Positions 10,470-24,400 are shown, numbered from the stretch's first letter. The stretch is DNA of 64,000 nucleotides from Sipunculus nudus (GCA_026874595.1 CM049315.1:60758889-60822888); one strand, 5' to 3'. Program-made: numbers and translations. The notes: generated by a model from the sequence alone, not told the origin.

Positions 10470-11796
10470 GAAAGGTCTAGTTTACTTTTAAAGTAAAGGG
10501 AAATGTTTTGTTTTTGTAATCATGTTAGTAATTAATCAATTTTAGTTGATATGTTCAGTTTCGTTCTCATAAAAATATGTGCCAATAATGAAAAAAAAAA
10601 TAACTCGTTGTGGCCACAAATATGTTCCCATGACAAGTAATCACAAAGAGTGATCATTGATTACCCTTTGTTAGACTTTTTGAACAGTATATGTATTTTC
10701 TCACTCTCAGTAAACATTATATACCATTAATAATTTAATATTCATGAACCATCCTCATGTTACTCACGGATGCCCTTAAATAATATTGGGGCCAGTGTAA
10801 ACAATATGGTATTGGGGGCTGTGTTACAATGGACTGATCAGTATTGTACATACTGCCTTGGTAGCGGACTCTGTGTTCCTACCTTGCATTCTGAGCCTGT
10901 ACTCAGGGGTGGCAGATTTTAAGGAGAACCTACCTGCACTTATGGTTATGTACACCAACAGATATACATGTTTAAACATATATATATATAACAGTAACAA
11001 TAGTGTGTGGTGCTGGTGTTGAGAGTGAGCTTGGGTTAAGTATTGATATATATATAGACTGAGCCACCATTGACCAGGGAAAGGCTCTCATTCACTCAGT
11101 TGTTGAATCATTCTATATCTCTCAGACCCAAAATTCTTAGATTTTTACAGGATTTACTCCTTATCTCCATAAGCTTGGTGAAACGTGGTGAAATTTTGTT
11201 TTGCTGTTTCTTATATTAGTTTTTGCAATTTCAAGGGATGGCTATTTGTAGAAATGTGCACAATAAGTGGATATGTGCCTAGACCTGTTTTGTGATTCTA
11301 TGTTGAAAAAGTATGACAAATATGTCTATGTATATTTTAAATGCAGTTTAAGCTTTTATATTCTTTAATGACTTCATGCCTCAAAATGGTAACCATCTAT
11401 TGAAATTATTTATATAAATCATGTTGCAACCAACAGGAAAGTCTGATGTTTTTGTATAAATTTGCTTGGTAGAGGGTGCTAGGGCTAAACAAATATACTG
11501 CAGATGAGGCAAGCTTCATGAATACATAAATTTACATATAAACTTTAGACTTATAGTTTGCATAGTTTATCTTAAATTATGAAAATTTTTATATCTCATA
11601 TCTGGTATGAAATCTTTTAAGAATACTATTAATAATATTTGCAGTAACTAAACAACTCTAAAAATACATGCGTTTTATTTATGTATTGTTCCTTGTATGG
11701 TATCATCAGTGAAGTATGATGAACATATCACATGATGAAATCAAATAATGGTACTGCTGACTGACTTAGTTACGTTATATGTTCTGAACTTTTTAG
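10470..11796. other. Upstream flank or last part of 5' UTR intron; no gene seen
   Basis: AT-rich sequence without recognised coding exons or large repeats, with short TA runs at about 10977 and 11046. The end (about 11755-11796) looks like an intron 3' end: CTGAC branch-point-like sequences, a pyrimidine stretch, then TTTTTAG at 11791-11796. Confidence 0.5.
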
Positions 11797-11810
11797 GTGC
11801 TGTGAGGAAG
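11797..11810 (+). other. Short 5' UTR piece ahead of the Fat start codon
   Basis: An intron-like acceptor TTTTTAG ends at 11796, and 14 nt later comes GAAGATGG, a good start context (A at -3, G at +4). A separate non-coding first exon upstream is therefore expected, as known for FAT genes. If the acceptor is not used, the frame could extend to an ATG at 11748, adding 21 residues. Confidence 0.55.
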
Positions 11811-14800
11811 ATGGCTGCTTGTTGGAAGTCGCTGCTGGTGGAGAAGCATGTATGCTGCACGCTTATCTTCCTGCTGGTGATGCTGTCTGTCACGGCTACC
11901 TCACACAGCAATATTCCTGCTTCTGTTCTGCAGAGGGATTTCCGTTTTACACAAACAGAGTACAATGCAACCATACGAGAAAGCTCTGTGGGTAAAGTGT
12001 ATGCGACACCTGTTTCTAAAATGGGAATATATATGGCAAACCCAGTCTGGGACATCCGGTACAAGATAATGGATGGCGACAATGACAGAAATGGTGTTCG
12101 CATGTTTAAACCAGAAGACAAAACTTTTGGGGATTTTTGCTTCCTCATGATTAGGACTAGAACAGGGGTAAACGATGTATTAAACAGAGAAGTTAAATCT
12201 CATTATAAGTTAGTGATAAAAGCCATTGTTCGCAATCGTAAGAAGCCTGTGATATCAGCACAAACAGTAGTGAATATATACGTGGAAGATGCAAATGACT
12301 TGCCACCACTGTTCTTGAAGAACCAATATGAAGTGACCATTCCTGAGAATACCCTGCTACATAACAGCATAACACGCGTGACTGCTGAGGATGCAGATAT
12401 TGGTATTAATGGAGAAGTATACTATGTTATCAAAGAGCCCACAAACAAATTTGCAATACATCCAACAACAGGGGTAGTGTCGTTGATACAGTTGTTAGAT
12501 TATTCTGAACAAAATCACTTTGAATTCACTGTTATAGCTCAAGACAGAGGATGGAGAACAAGGCAGAGCAGAGCACAGCTTCAGATCATCATCACTGAGG
12601 TCAATTACTATGAACCAATGATAAAGATACAAGAATTACCTATTATCATAGAACAAGTGTCAGTTGGTACAATATATGCATTTGCATATGTGTCTGACAA
12701 AGATGATGGTGAAAATGGAAAAATAAGAGATGTTACCTTGTCTTCAAGGGATCCTGGAATCAACCACTTTGTTCTTGAAAAGGATAGAAGGGAACAGTTA
12801 AGGTACAACATTAAAGTGGCCAGACCTTTGGATCGTGAATCAGCACCTGGTGGCCACAACCTGGTAATCACTGCAGTAGACAATGGGAAGCCTCCCAAAA
12901 CTGCTACAGCCATGTTGCATATCAAAGTAGGAGATTCTAATGACTTTGCCCCACAGTTTGACAAGTCTGCCTATGACTTTACAATAGAAGAATGCCTTCC
13001 AGTAAAATCACAAGTTGGCTTGGTGCATGCAGTTGACCATGATGAAGGAGACAATGCAAAAGTCACTTACAGCTTGGATACAAGTGTAGAAGGTTCTGAG
13101 CAGTTTGAAATTGATCCAGAGACAGGGTTACTCTTAGTTGCCGCAGATCTAGACATTCAGACACAGAGTGTATTAGAATTAAGAATTTTGGCACAAGACA
13201 ATGCTAATCAGGGCGTGAGAAAGTCTGCCACAGTCCCTGTGAAGATCACTTTGAAAGACTGTAACAATCATGCACCAGTATTTAATCAAACAGAAACTTT
13301 TATTGAGATCCCAGAAAACCAGTCGTTACATACAGAAGTGTACCGTGTTGTAGCATATGATCAAGATCAGGGCGACAATGGCTTTGTAAGCTATAGCATA
13401 GTAAATGAAGGTAACCTGCCATTTGAAATAAACCCTCTGTCTGGTGTCATCACAACAAAACAGGTGCTGGATTACGAGTCCATGAGGAGGACCTACCATC
13501 TTGATATAAGAGCATCAGACTGGGGGAGACCTTTCAGACGTGAGGCTGAAACAAGGATTAGGGTCCAGTTACATGACATCAATGACAACAAACCTATGTT
13601 TGAAAAAGTTGATTGCATTGGTTATTTGTCCCGAGAATCTCCATTAGGAACAACTGTGGTAGTGTTGTCTGCATTAGATTTTGATGCGAGTAATATAATC
13701 AGTTACCACATCATGTCTGGTAATCGAGATGGCTGCTTTAAGATGCTTCGATCAACAGGAGAGGTCAAAGTGAATTGCAGCCTTAAAGGTCATCCATCAG
13801 ACTTTCGTAGTCTCGTAATTTCTGCAAGTGATGGCAAAAACTTTGCAAAATCAACGATGGTTAACATAACATTGGTTAGTAACAGCCGCAGTCAACAATT
13901 GGCTAATAATGATGCTAACATTAACTGTCGAATTACAGATGTAGCGCAACAGTACAGTAAATTACTCCAGAGGTCAGATGAAAACAATAAAGAGCAAGAT
14001 GGGGCTACAAAGGCCCGGGCAAAGGATTTCAGTGAAAATAATCACAGGCCCCAGTTTTTGAACAGCTCCTCGTTACTGATCAAGGTTAGTGAAGCTGTCT
14101 CTGTGGGATCAGTTATTGCCAACCTCAGAGCCACTGATGGAGATCACGGCTTTAGTGGCCACCTGCAGTACACAATCCTGTCAGGTAACAAGGGCAGCAC
14201 CTTCACTATTGATACATACTCTGGCGACCTTAAAATCTTGCAGCCCCTGAATCGTGAGGCTCTTGCTCACTATAAACTGACTGTGAAAGCAGAAGATATG
14301 GGCAGTCCCAGGAAAGGGATAGCCATGATGTTAGAAGTAATGGTGCTCGATGAAAATGACTCCCCACCAGTATTTGTGGAACCTTCATACAAAGTGGACT
14401 TGTCAGAAGCTACCAAAGTAAATACATCATTCCTTACTGTGAGAGCTACAGATCAAGATTTAGGTAGTAATTCTGAGATTCGTTATTACATGGCGGGTGA
14501 TCAACCTGACTTTTCAGTTAACCCCTTCACTGGAGGCTTGAAGGTAGTCCGTGCGCTCGACAGGGAGAACAGAGATCAGTACGAGCTCAAGGTCAAAGCT
14601 GTAGATGGAGGTATTTCTAACACACAGTCTTCTGTAGTTTCTGTGTCTGTTAACATTCTAGATGTAAATGACAACCCACCACAGTTTGTTCCAGAGCATT
14701 ACCATGTCAGAATTAGGGAGGACTTGCCAGTTGGTGCGGTCGTTATGATTGTTACAGCACGGGATGATGATACTGGCAGCGGGGGAGTGGTTAGGTACTC

Positions 14801-15183
14801 CATCACAGCAGGAGGTGACGGGAAGTTTTCAATTGATCGCTATACTGGAGTGGTGAGAGTAGTTGCCCCCTTAGACTTTGAGCAGCGGCAGATCTATAAC
14901 ATGACTGTCAGAGCCAAGGACCGGGGGCAGCCATCTTTGTCGTCCAGGTGTCCTCTGGTGGTGGAGGTCGTTGACGTCAATGAAAACCATCATGCTCCAA
15001 AGTTCAAGGATTACGCCCAAAAGGCACAAGTGAAGGAAAATGCCAAGATAGGGACAAGGGTGATCAGGTTGGAAGCACGAGATGAGGATCGGTATATAGA
15101 GGGTACTGCCATGCAGGATTACCAGATAGACTACTCAATCAGAGACGGAAATGGATTGGGCATCTTTTCTATTGATAACGAAG
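11811..15183 (+). CDS. FAT1-like: Fat-like protocadherin, first coding exon (signal peptide, cadherin repeats 1-9 and start of 10)
   Basis: This single 3373-nt exon encodes residues 1-1124 plus one base. Residues 12-30 form a hydrophobic signal peptide (CTLIFLLVMLSVTA). Cadherin repeats end at calcium-linker motifs: DANDLPPLF (160-168), a degenerate EVNYYEP (263-269), DSNDFAPQF (375-383), DCNNHAPVF (483-491), DINDNKPMF (589-597), a degenerate ENNHRPQF (742-749), DENDSPPVF (847-855), DVNDNPPQF (951-959) and DVNENHHAPKF (1055-1065); repeat 10 starts at about 1068. Repeat 6 is atypical, with a polar spacer (about 690-748). The first repeat (YNATI, MGIY, WDIRYKIMDGD, DFCFLMIRT, LNREV) is the hallmark of FAT1/2/3. 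The apparent stop after GAAG is intronic: the donor is GAAG|GTGAGT at 15183/15184, phase 1. A similarly huge early coding exon is known in vertebrate FAT1-3. Start at 11811 was chosen for signal-peptide position and start context. Confidence 0.93.
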
Positions 15184-16386
15184 GTGAGTAATAACCTTCA
15201 CCTCGAGGGACTCATATAAGTAGTAATAAAATAACCACAGTTATACAGCTTTCTTGTTTTATGGCTGTTCTCTCCATCTTGATCATTTTTATGTCAAATG
15301 TACCTCAGAACAAAATATAATCAGAACAAAATATTAAAATCCTCCCCCTCCCACACACACACACAAACACCGGAATCCTTCTTTCCCATGCATGCTTACC
15401 ATTGAGCTCTTCCTCCAGATTAGTAGTGGGTCATGTCAGGTTATCCTTGTAGAGGGGCAATAAAACAAGTTAGAGAGGCATAAAAGGTGACAAATCTCCA
15501 GACAGCAAACTTATTGCATTTGTTGGGTGGTCATAGTGGTAAGATACGTTTAAGTAGGATTCATTTCATAAAAAAATTCAGGCCAGTTGCTTCTTAAATC
15601 TGCTGAAGCCAGCCATGTCTAAAGTCATTAATAAATGTTATTATTCTTCTGCTTGGATTAATGATCTTTAAAGTTTCTGAGGTTCTGAGTGTGATTATAT
15701 TAAAAAAAAGATGGTCTTTGGTGTCAGGGCTTGGTTGCTATTTATATGGAACAATTGACTGGTTAATTGAAAGAAACTTCATATTGCTTACTTTATTACA
15801 TTCTGGCTAGGCTTCAACTATTACTAGAAGTAGTAATAAAATGACGTACAACATGTAAAATCTGCACATATTTCAACATTTTAGGGAGCATTCTCAGGCA
15901 GCAACATTCCATTTTGAACAAAATATATTTCCAAATGAAGGGATTGGGAACAGTCAAATATATTTGGATATAAAATAATTGTTTGCACATGGAATGTAAA
16001 TGATATGATTTAGTATATTAGACCAGGGCTGAAATGGGTACCAACTATTTTACTCAGGTACCAGATAGGCATTTACAAGACTTAAACTTGAGTACTCATT
16101 GCCATGGCTACACTGTAAAGCTAAATAAGTGGATATCTGTTTACCAGTGTAAAATATGTAATTATAATATATATGTTAATTTGACTTTGTGATAGTTTTA
16201 ATCTCTCCCAATGACAGAATAGATATAAATACAGTTAGGAGTCCACTCCAAAACAAGCAGGCATTTTATGTATCTAATTGGCTTCTGTGTAGCAAAAGAA
16301 CTGAGCTGTCATGACAGACCTACTAGTTCAGATTTAAAGCCCAACAGTAGTGAATATAGACTGCCTGTACATTTAGATATGTATGT

Positions 16387-16405
16387 ACACACACACACAC
16401 ACACA
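16387..16405. repeat. (CA)n microsatellite
   Basis: About nine consecutive AC dinucleotides inside intron 1. Confidence 0.9.
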
Positions 16406-16476
16406 GATACAAGCACTCAAGTCCAACTTCTACCCTTTTGAGCTGAGACCAGACAGCCCATCATACTGTTTTGTTT

Positions 16477-16650
16477 GGCTGTATTAATGTAGATGAGAGA
16501 AGTATATTTGCTAGGCTGTATTAATGTAGATGTGAGACTTATTTTTGCTAGGCTGTATTAATGTAGATATGAGAGTTATTTCTGCTAGGCTGTATTAATG
16601 TAGCTGTGAGAGGTATTTTTGCTAGGCTCTATTAATGTAGACTGTTGTGA
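16477..16650. repeat. 37-bp minisatellite, 5 copies
   Basis: GGCTGTATTAATGTAG starts at 16477, 16514, 16551 and 16588, and a variant GGCTCTATTAATGTAG starts at 16625. The spacing is exactly 37 bp, with substitutions between copies. Confidence 0.9.
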
Positions 16651-17992
16651 CCTGAGTAATCATACCAGCTTATCAGGATGGGCATGCAGATGAGAGGCCT
16701 CATGTCTCCTCTAACACACCGTTTGCATAACTCTGGCTGCATTATGATACCAATCAAAACTGAGCAAGCTTATACTGAATAAATGACATACTGGTACAGT
16801 TGATGATTTCCAGTTTGCACCTCCTAGCAACAGCAGCAGCTCATGCCTCATCACAAACCCTTCATCTTCCTGTTCTGACACCTTGTGACTATGGTAGTTC
16901 ATTATCTCCAGTACTGTAACCATTATTCCTTGATGGGATACATCACTCATCCTATCAAACAGGATGGTGAACACTTGGTGTGTTATACTGTATATGTTAG
17001 GTATATTTACAAGTATAGATTTAAGTTTATATTCAGGCTTTTTCATACTTCAGTAAACCACCTCTTATTTTTCAAACTAATTTCCAAACCATATTTATAA
17101 ATGAAAATAAGTCCTCACCATGCCCATATGTTTATGGTATAAATGAAAATGTCTCAGAAATAGCCTCTTCTGTCAGTTGAGTGGCAGTAAGCTAGTGTAA
17201 TGTATCAGCTCATATCTGACTAATGACATCTCATCTTGCCTGTCTGATTACGGCACTAAGAGTAAGAGTGGATAGCATTTTCAGAGATTGCTTGTGTTGG
17301 TCATGTTTATTGTCATTTGATGTTTGGTGGTACAGATCTTATATCCTGTATATATTATATATATATTGTCATCTGACATCTGGTGGTACATACGGTACTT
17401 AACTTTGTACCCTTTATGTGTTGTTACACCCCGACAACACTATAACCCCTTATTATTATCACTTTTTATTGAAGATGTTTTTCCATATGTTGTCTTATGT
17501 TAACACTTTTAAGTTACAACCCCTCCAGCACTAAAAGTAATATGTTTAATTGATTTCTGCTGGGGCTGGGGAGATCTGCATGAGCATAGTAGCCTGACAC
17601 TGTGGCAGGCATAACAGTTGTTGGCACAGTTGTTGGATAGAAAGCCTTGTAGCATACTACTGCTAGCAATTTGTAGGAATTGATCCAGCAGTAGAGAGGC
17701 ATGCAGCAAGGTCACTGCAAAGCCACTTATGCCACTTTTTGCAGATGACACGGCCATCTGTCATTAAAAGTTAATATTTCATGATTGACACCCAGGCATT
17801 TTATTGCCTCCATTCATCCATTTTTGGCAGTTTGAGATAAGGAACTGTTCATATTGCTGTATGCTTGCTACTTTAAAAGGGAAATACTTGACAGTCAGTC
17901 AGGAACCTCCAGGTGTTCCACTTTCTCCTTGATTTGATTTTGTAAATGAATGTACCACACAAAATTCCTGTATAATCATTTCATTATTATAC

Positions 17993-19370
17993 TGACTATG
18001 TAATTCAACTGAGCTATAGTGATTGTCCTTTGTCCGGCTGTCTGTCTGGTAAACTGGCATGTTTTGAAAAACTGTTAGACCTACAAATCTAAATTTAACA
18101 TACAGAACTTTATATGTCTCCTACCAACCCAAAAACTATATCAGTGCCACTCCTTTCCTTCGAGAAATTAAAGGGGCCCAATCACCTATGAAGCATGTTG
18201 AATTGACACTAAAAATAGCTACTTCCCTTTAAAATAAATTTGTACCAGGCAAAATATTGCCCTGAAACCATTTGCTTACTTCTGTAAAACAGTGCACAAG
18301 GTGCGATCACATGTCAGCATAAACAGTGAGTGTCCTGCCCAGCAAACACATGTCAATCAGGAGATGCTCTGACTGACTTTACCAGAAAAATTTAATACAT
18401 GTTCCTGCTGGTTAAAACATCATGTGTTGCGGCTCACATTCAGGCCTCCAGTCTCACGGCCTTGTTATGGTAAACAGACACATGTTGACTGTGTTTACCA
18501 ACATCCAGAGTCATAATAAAGTGCTTAACAGCCATATGTGAGGTACTGGGACTGTGTGCTGGGCTGGTTTTGCTGGGAAACTCTTGTATAAAGCAAAACT
18601 GAACTGATAGTTTGAAAGAAAAGGGCATGATATTGCCCCTGATTATGTCCCTTTAAAGAAAACCTCCCTTTTCCAGTAAAAGCTTACTGTTATACTTTAA
18701 AGAGTGCCTAATATTAAAACCACTTGTGTTGTTTTATTTACATTTTGCTTAGATATTCCTCTGTATATTTCCTAAGTACATGCCAGAAATTAGGTCAATA
18801 TTGCTAAGCTTTTAAAAGTTATGGACCCAATTATAATAATTTAATATATGGTACCTATTCAAAACATCAAGAAAGTTATTTACCCACTTTACATGATAAT
18901 TCTTGAAGCTAGAGTCTTTTTCAAGCATATAGATACATTTAATTTACATTTAATTGTATACCAGAAATTAGATTAGAATTCTGTATTTTTTTTAAGTTAT
19001 TCAAAGTTAGTAAATATATGTATTAATTATGTAAATATTTTGATCATGTCATATTTTCAGATTTAACAGTATTTTAACAGGTTTTAGCCCTTTTATGTGT
19101 ATAGAGACCAAAAAATAATGCTCTTCCATTGCATGTTTAGTCATTGTAGTAGCACAAGCAGCATATCATTTATTTGGAACTAAGTAAAAAAAGGCTATTC
19201 ATTACAGACTTATTAATAATATTGCCAAATAGCTGTAGCATTAGGATTTGCATTTTATGGTGCACCAATATAACAAAAATGTTCAGTAACCTCTTTTCTG
19301 TGGGCAAGGATTTTAAATTTTGTTATTGGCAAATTCAGCTGAGCACCAAGACCCATGGGTCCCTTGCTTA
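17993..19370 (+). mobile_element. Copy of the AGCTCAGCTGACT hairpin family, interrupted by a TTAA-flanked insertion
   Basis: The start (CAACTGAGCTATAGTGATTGTCC) and end (CAGCTGAGCACCAAGACC, then CATGGGTCCCTTG) match the inner element at 59.0-61.6 kb. Shared internal landmarks include GTACATGCCAGAAATTA and TGCCTAATATTAAAACCAC. The first arm of the 5' hairpin is lost. There is no coding capacity. The copy is split by the element at 18172-18652. Confidence 0.75.
18172..18652. mobile_element. 481-bp MITE inserted at TTAA with duplicated target
   Basis: TTAA at 18168-18171 and 18653-18656 flank a segment with imperfect terminal inverted repeats: AGGGGCCCAATC on the left, and AGGGACATAATC when the right end is read in reverse (9 of 12 match). 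The related repeat copy at about 59.22 kb reads GAGAAATTAAGGAAAAACC across this point without insertion, which serves as an empty site. TTAA targets are used by piggyBac-type transposases, so this is probably a non-autonomous relative. Confidence 0.7.
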
Positions 19371-21409
19371 AGTAATGCTAGATTGTAAAATTGTAAAATT
19401 ACTTTTTTAAAAGTACATCATTTCACACAGAAATATCTGTTAAGTACATCATTGTAAGTAATTTAGGAATTATAAGTCTGGATGAGAAGTGCAGGTTTTG
19501 TTCTCGTAGGATAATCCAATTGCTGTGCAACTGCATGTGCAGGCTTTCCTTTAATCTCTCCCTGATTTACTTGCTGCCAGAAAATATTTTCTTGAGATTT
19601 TTACATACCACTAACATTGTTATGTAAACTGAGAATATAACACAATTCCAGGAAATGTTCTGACATGATAATAAATGTGTACTGCTTCTTGTTGGCAGAG
19701 GCAGTATTTTGTTGTGCTTGTGTCAGTGAGGTGGTGGCTGCATTCTATTTCTGTCCTGGCAGGTGACCTGTCCTAGATTATAGTGTTCCATTTGGTTGTA
19801 TGAGAAATGCCTTCCTCAAACATGTTGCTGTTTTTCTGCTTTTTTCCTGATTCCCAATCAGCTGAACATTTCAGGCACCCCCTGTGCTTCATTGTGTTTG
19901 CCAGTTGGTTTGACAGGGATGTTTTGTGTGCAATAATTTTGAATTTGACATGCAGCCACATGTGGAAACATAGACCTATTTCAAACTGCACAAAATGGAT
20001 GTGATTGAATTGAGGGTCACTGTGTACTGGGTCTGGTTTTGTCTGTATCTGTCTGCTTCTTCAGATAAATATTTCAGTATGACTACAGATATTTAAAGTA
20101 AACTCTCCCATGTACATAAAAGGAAACTTTCGGATAAAAAAAATTGTGATAAAATTTGTTTACTTGCATGCAATTATTCAAATTTAAATTTCATAATGAG
20201 GCATAAATACAAATGTAGCTCTGTTGTGACTAGATACAATGATAACACAGATATTTCAGAATTGTTACAAAAATGGACAAGTATTGGTTAAAACTAATAG
20301 AGGCAATTCAAGCTATGTGATATTTTATTAGAAAGGCTAACCATTTGAAGATGATGTCTCTTCCTATGTTGTCACTACCAGCAAGGCCTCTTTATGTTAT
20401 ACAAATGTTAATTGGATGATATTTTTCAATACCAAGAAAGGATTTTTTGCTCATTCTTGTGATATTTTTACAGTTTACACACTGGTGTCAGTTTACCATT
20501 CAGGTTTATTGTTTAAAAAACAATAAATACAACTTAAAAAACAATAAATACAACAAATACGTACTTGGTACTAAGCCAGTCCATCAGTGGTTTTGGCATG
20601 GCAGTATTGACTGTTAGAACTTTGCATTGTCTGCTGACATGCCAGTGTTGTCTTAATACAGGGCCCATGGATGCCACTTGGTTTGACAAGGATCATGTTT
20701 GTAACATGTAATTATATAAATATTTGATATTGGAAGGATTTATAAAGATTAAATAAAGTTTCATCAGGAATGGATTGCCTTGCACTGGAAATGCTGCAGC
20801 CAAGGTTGAGAGTTTGAGCGGCCATGATTACATTGACATGTGGGCCTAGCAGTGGATCACAGTCACACTCTCAGTACCTCATAGGCTGACAATACACCAT
20901 TGTAAATTGAATTTTATCTGCCATGCATTACTGTAGATTAAATTGGATCTTCCCGGGAAGGTGGAGCTGACAACACTTGGAAGTGTGCCAGTCCAAAACA
21001 TCTCAGGATCTATATAACGAGAAGCAGACTCCCACAGGCCCAACAGCTGGCTCTCAGCTTGTGCTTCCAACCTGAGAACCGGCCTGAGCGTAGAAACTGT
21101 TACATGTGTGGAGGCCAAGCATGTCTCATTGTTAAATAGGTGTAAGGCTCAGACGGCGAAGCATCCTTCAGTTCATACATATTTTTATGTTTAGGTTGCA
21201 GTGTTGTACAGTGCTGACCACCTCCATACTGACCTGTATTGCAGCAGTGTTACAGCAGTATGGACATGTCTGTGAGTCCAGCCAGGATACAGTTCACTAA
21301 GGTTTAGGCTGTCTGCTACCATCAGCTTGACTATGTCAAGATTTCTACAACCCAAGTCATTGTGCAAATCACTACCAACTGGAAAACAATCAGTGTTCTT
21401 GGCAAATGC

Positions 21410-24400
21410 TGTAGCTTAATCATCTAAAGCAATCTGTGTTCTCAGCAGATGTTGTGTTTACTTTAAACATTTAAAACAATCTGTGTTCTCAGCAGATGTT
21501 GTGTTTACTTTAAACATTTAAAACAATCTGTGTTCTCAGCAGATGTTGTGTTTACTTTAAACATTTAAAACAATCTGTGTTCTCAGCAGATGTTGTGTTT
21601 ACTTTAAACATTTAAAACAATCTGTGTTCTCAGCAGATGTTGTGTTTACTTTAAACATTTAAAACAATCTGTGTTCTCGGCAGATGTTGTGTTTACTTTA
21701 AACATTTAAAACAATCTGTGTTCTCAGCAGATGTTGTGTTTACTTTAAACATTTAAAACAATCTGTGTTCTCAGCAGATGTTGTGTTTACTTTAAACATT
21801 TAAAACAATCTGTGTTTTCAGCAGATGTTGTGTTTACTTTAAACATTTAAAACAATCTGTGTTCTCAGCAGATGTTGTGTTTACTTTAAACATTTAAAAC
21901 AATCTGTGTTCTCAGCAGATGTTGTGTTTACTTTAAACATTTAAAACAATCTGTGTTCTCAGCAGATGCTGTGTAGCTTTAAACATTTAAAACAATCTGT
22001 GTTCTCAGCAGATGTTGTGTTTACTTTAAACATTTAAAACAATCTGTGTTCTCAGCAGATGCTGTGTTTACTTTAAACATTTAAAACAATCTGTGTTCTC
22101 AGCAGATGTTGTGTAGCTTTAAACATTTAAAACAATATGTGTTCTGAGCAGATGCTTTAGCTTATTAATCATCTAAAACAATTCACTTTCTATGCAGATG
22201 CTGTGTAGCTTAAACATTTAAAACAATCTGTGTTCTCAGCAGATGTTGTGTTTACTTTAAACATTTAAAACAATCTGTGTTCTCAGCAGATGCTGTGTAG
22301 CTTTAAACATTTAAAACAATATGTGTTCTGAGCAGATGCTGTAGCTTATTAATCATCTAAAAACAATTCATGTTCTATGCAGATGCTGGGTAGCTTAAAC
22401 ATTTAAAACAATCTGTGTTCTGAGCAGATGCTGTAGCTTATTAATCATCTAAAACAATTCATGTTCTATGCAGATGCTGGGTAGCTTAAACATTTAAAAC
22501 AATCTGTGTTCTGAGCAGATGCTGTAGCTTATTAATCATCTAAACCAATTCATGTTCTGAGCAGATGCTGTGTAGCTTAAACATTTAAAACAATCTGTGT
22601 TCTCAGCAGATGTTGTGTTTACTTTAAACATTTAAAACAATCTGTGTTCTGAGCAGATGCTGTAGCTTATTAATCATCTAAAACAATTCATGTTCTATGC
22701 AGATGCTGGGTAGCTTAAACATTTAAAACAATCTGTGTTCTGAGCAGATGCTGTAGCTTATTAATCATCTAAAAACAATTCATGTTCTGAGCAGATGCTG
22801 GGTAGCTTAAACATTTAAAACAATCTGTGTTCTGAGCAGATGCTGTAGCTTATTAATCATCTAAAACAATTCATGTTCTATGCAGATGCTGGGTAGCTTA
22901 AACATTTAAAACAATCTGTGTTCTGAGCAGATGCTGTAGCTTATTAATCATCTAAAACAATTCATGTTCTGAGCAGATGCTGTGTAGCTTAAACATTTAA
23001 AACAATATGTGTTCTCAGCAGATGTTGTGTTTACTTTAAACATTTAAAACAATCTGTGTTCTCAGCAGATGTTGTGTTTACTTTAAACATTTAAAACAAT
23101 CTGTGTTCTCAGCAGATGCTGTGTAGCTTTAAACATTTAAAACATGTGTTCTGAGCAGATGTTGTGTTTACTTTAAACATTTAAAACAATCTGTGTTCTC
23201 AGCAGATGTTGTGTTAACTTTAAACATTTAAAACAATCTGTGTTCTCAGCAGATGCTGTGTAGCTTTAAACATTTAAAACAATATGTGTTCTGAGCAGAT
23301 GCTGTAGCTTATTAATCATCTAAAACAATTCATGTTCTATGCAGATGCTGGGTAGCTTAAACATTTAAAACAATCTGTGTTCTGAGCAGATGCTGTAGCT
23401 TATTAATCATCTAAAACAATTCATGTTCTGAGCAGATGCTATGTAGCTTAAACATTTAAAACACTCTGTAGTCTGAGCAGATGCTGTATAGCTTAAATGT
23501 TTAAAACAATCTGTGTTCTCAGCAGATGCTGTGTAGCTTAAACGTTTAAAACAATCTGTGTTTTGAGCAGATGCTGTCTAGGTTAAACATTTAAAACAAT
23601 CTGTGTTCTGAGCAGATGCTGGGTAGCTTAAACATTTAAAACAATCTGTGTTCTCAGCAGATGTTGTGTTTACTATAAACATTTAAAACAATCTGTGTTC
23701 TCAGCAGATGTTGTGTTTACTTTAAACATTTAAAACAATCTGTGTTCTCAGCAGATGCTGTGTAGCTTTAAACATTTAAAACAATATGTGTTCTGAGCAG
23801 ATGCTGTAGCTTATTAATCATCTAAAACAATTCATGTTCTATGCAGATGCTGGGTAGCTTAAACATTTAAAACAATCTGTGTTCTGAGCAGATGCTGTAG
23901 CTTATTAATCATCTAAAACAATTCATGTTCTGAGCAGATGCTATGTAGCTTAAACATTTAAAACACTCTGTAGTCTGAGCAGATGCTGTATAGCTTAAAT
24001 GTTTAAAACAATCTGTGTTCTCAGCAGATGCTGTGTAGCTTAAACGTTTAAAACAATCTGTGTTTTGAGCAGATGCTGTCTAGGTTAAACATTTAAAACA
24101 ATCTGTGTTCTGAGCAGATGCTGTGTAGCTTAAACATTTAAAACAATCTGTGTTCTGAGCAGATGCTGTGTAGGTTAAACATTTAAAACAATTCATGTTC
24201 AGAGCAGATGCTGTGTAGCTTAAACATTTTAAACAATCTGTGTTCTGAGCAGATGCCGTGTAGGTTAAACATTTAAACAATTCATGTTCTGAGCAGATGC
24301 TGTGTAGCTTAAACATTTAAAACAATCTGTGTTCTGAGCAGATGCTGTAGCTTATTAATCATCTAAAACAATTCACATTCTGAGCAGATGCTATGTAGCT

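Noticed and set aside
11748-11810. Upstream in-frame ATG extending the Fat start by 21 residues
   Set aside because: The extension spans a branch-point/pyrimidine/AG signature, and the ATG at 11811 puts the signal peptide in the right place with better start context.
11741-12148. 135-codon minus-strand frame
   Set aside because: Antisense shadow of the Fat exon, whose plus-strand translation is clear cadherin.
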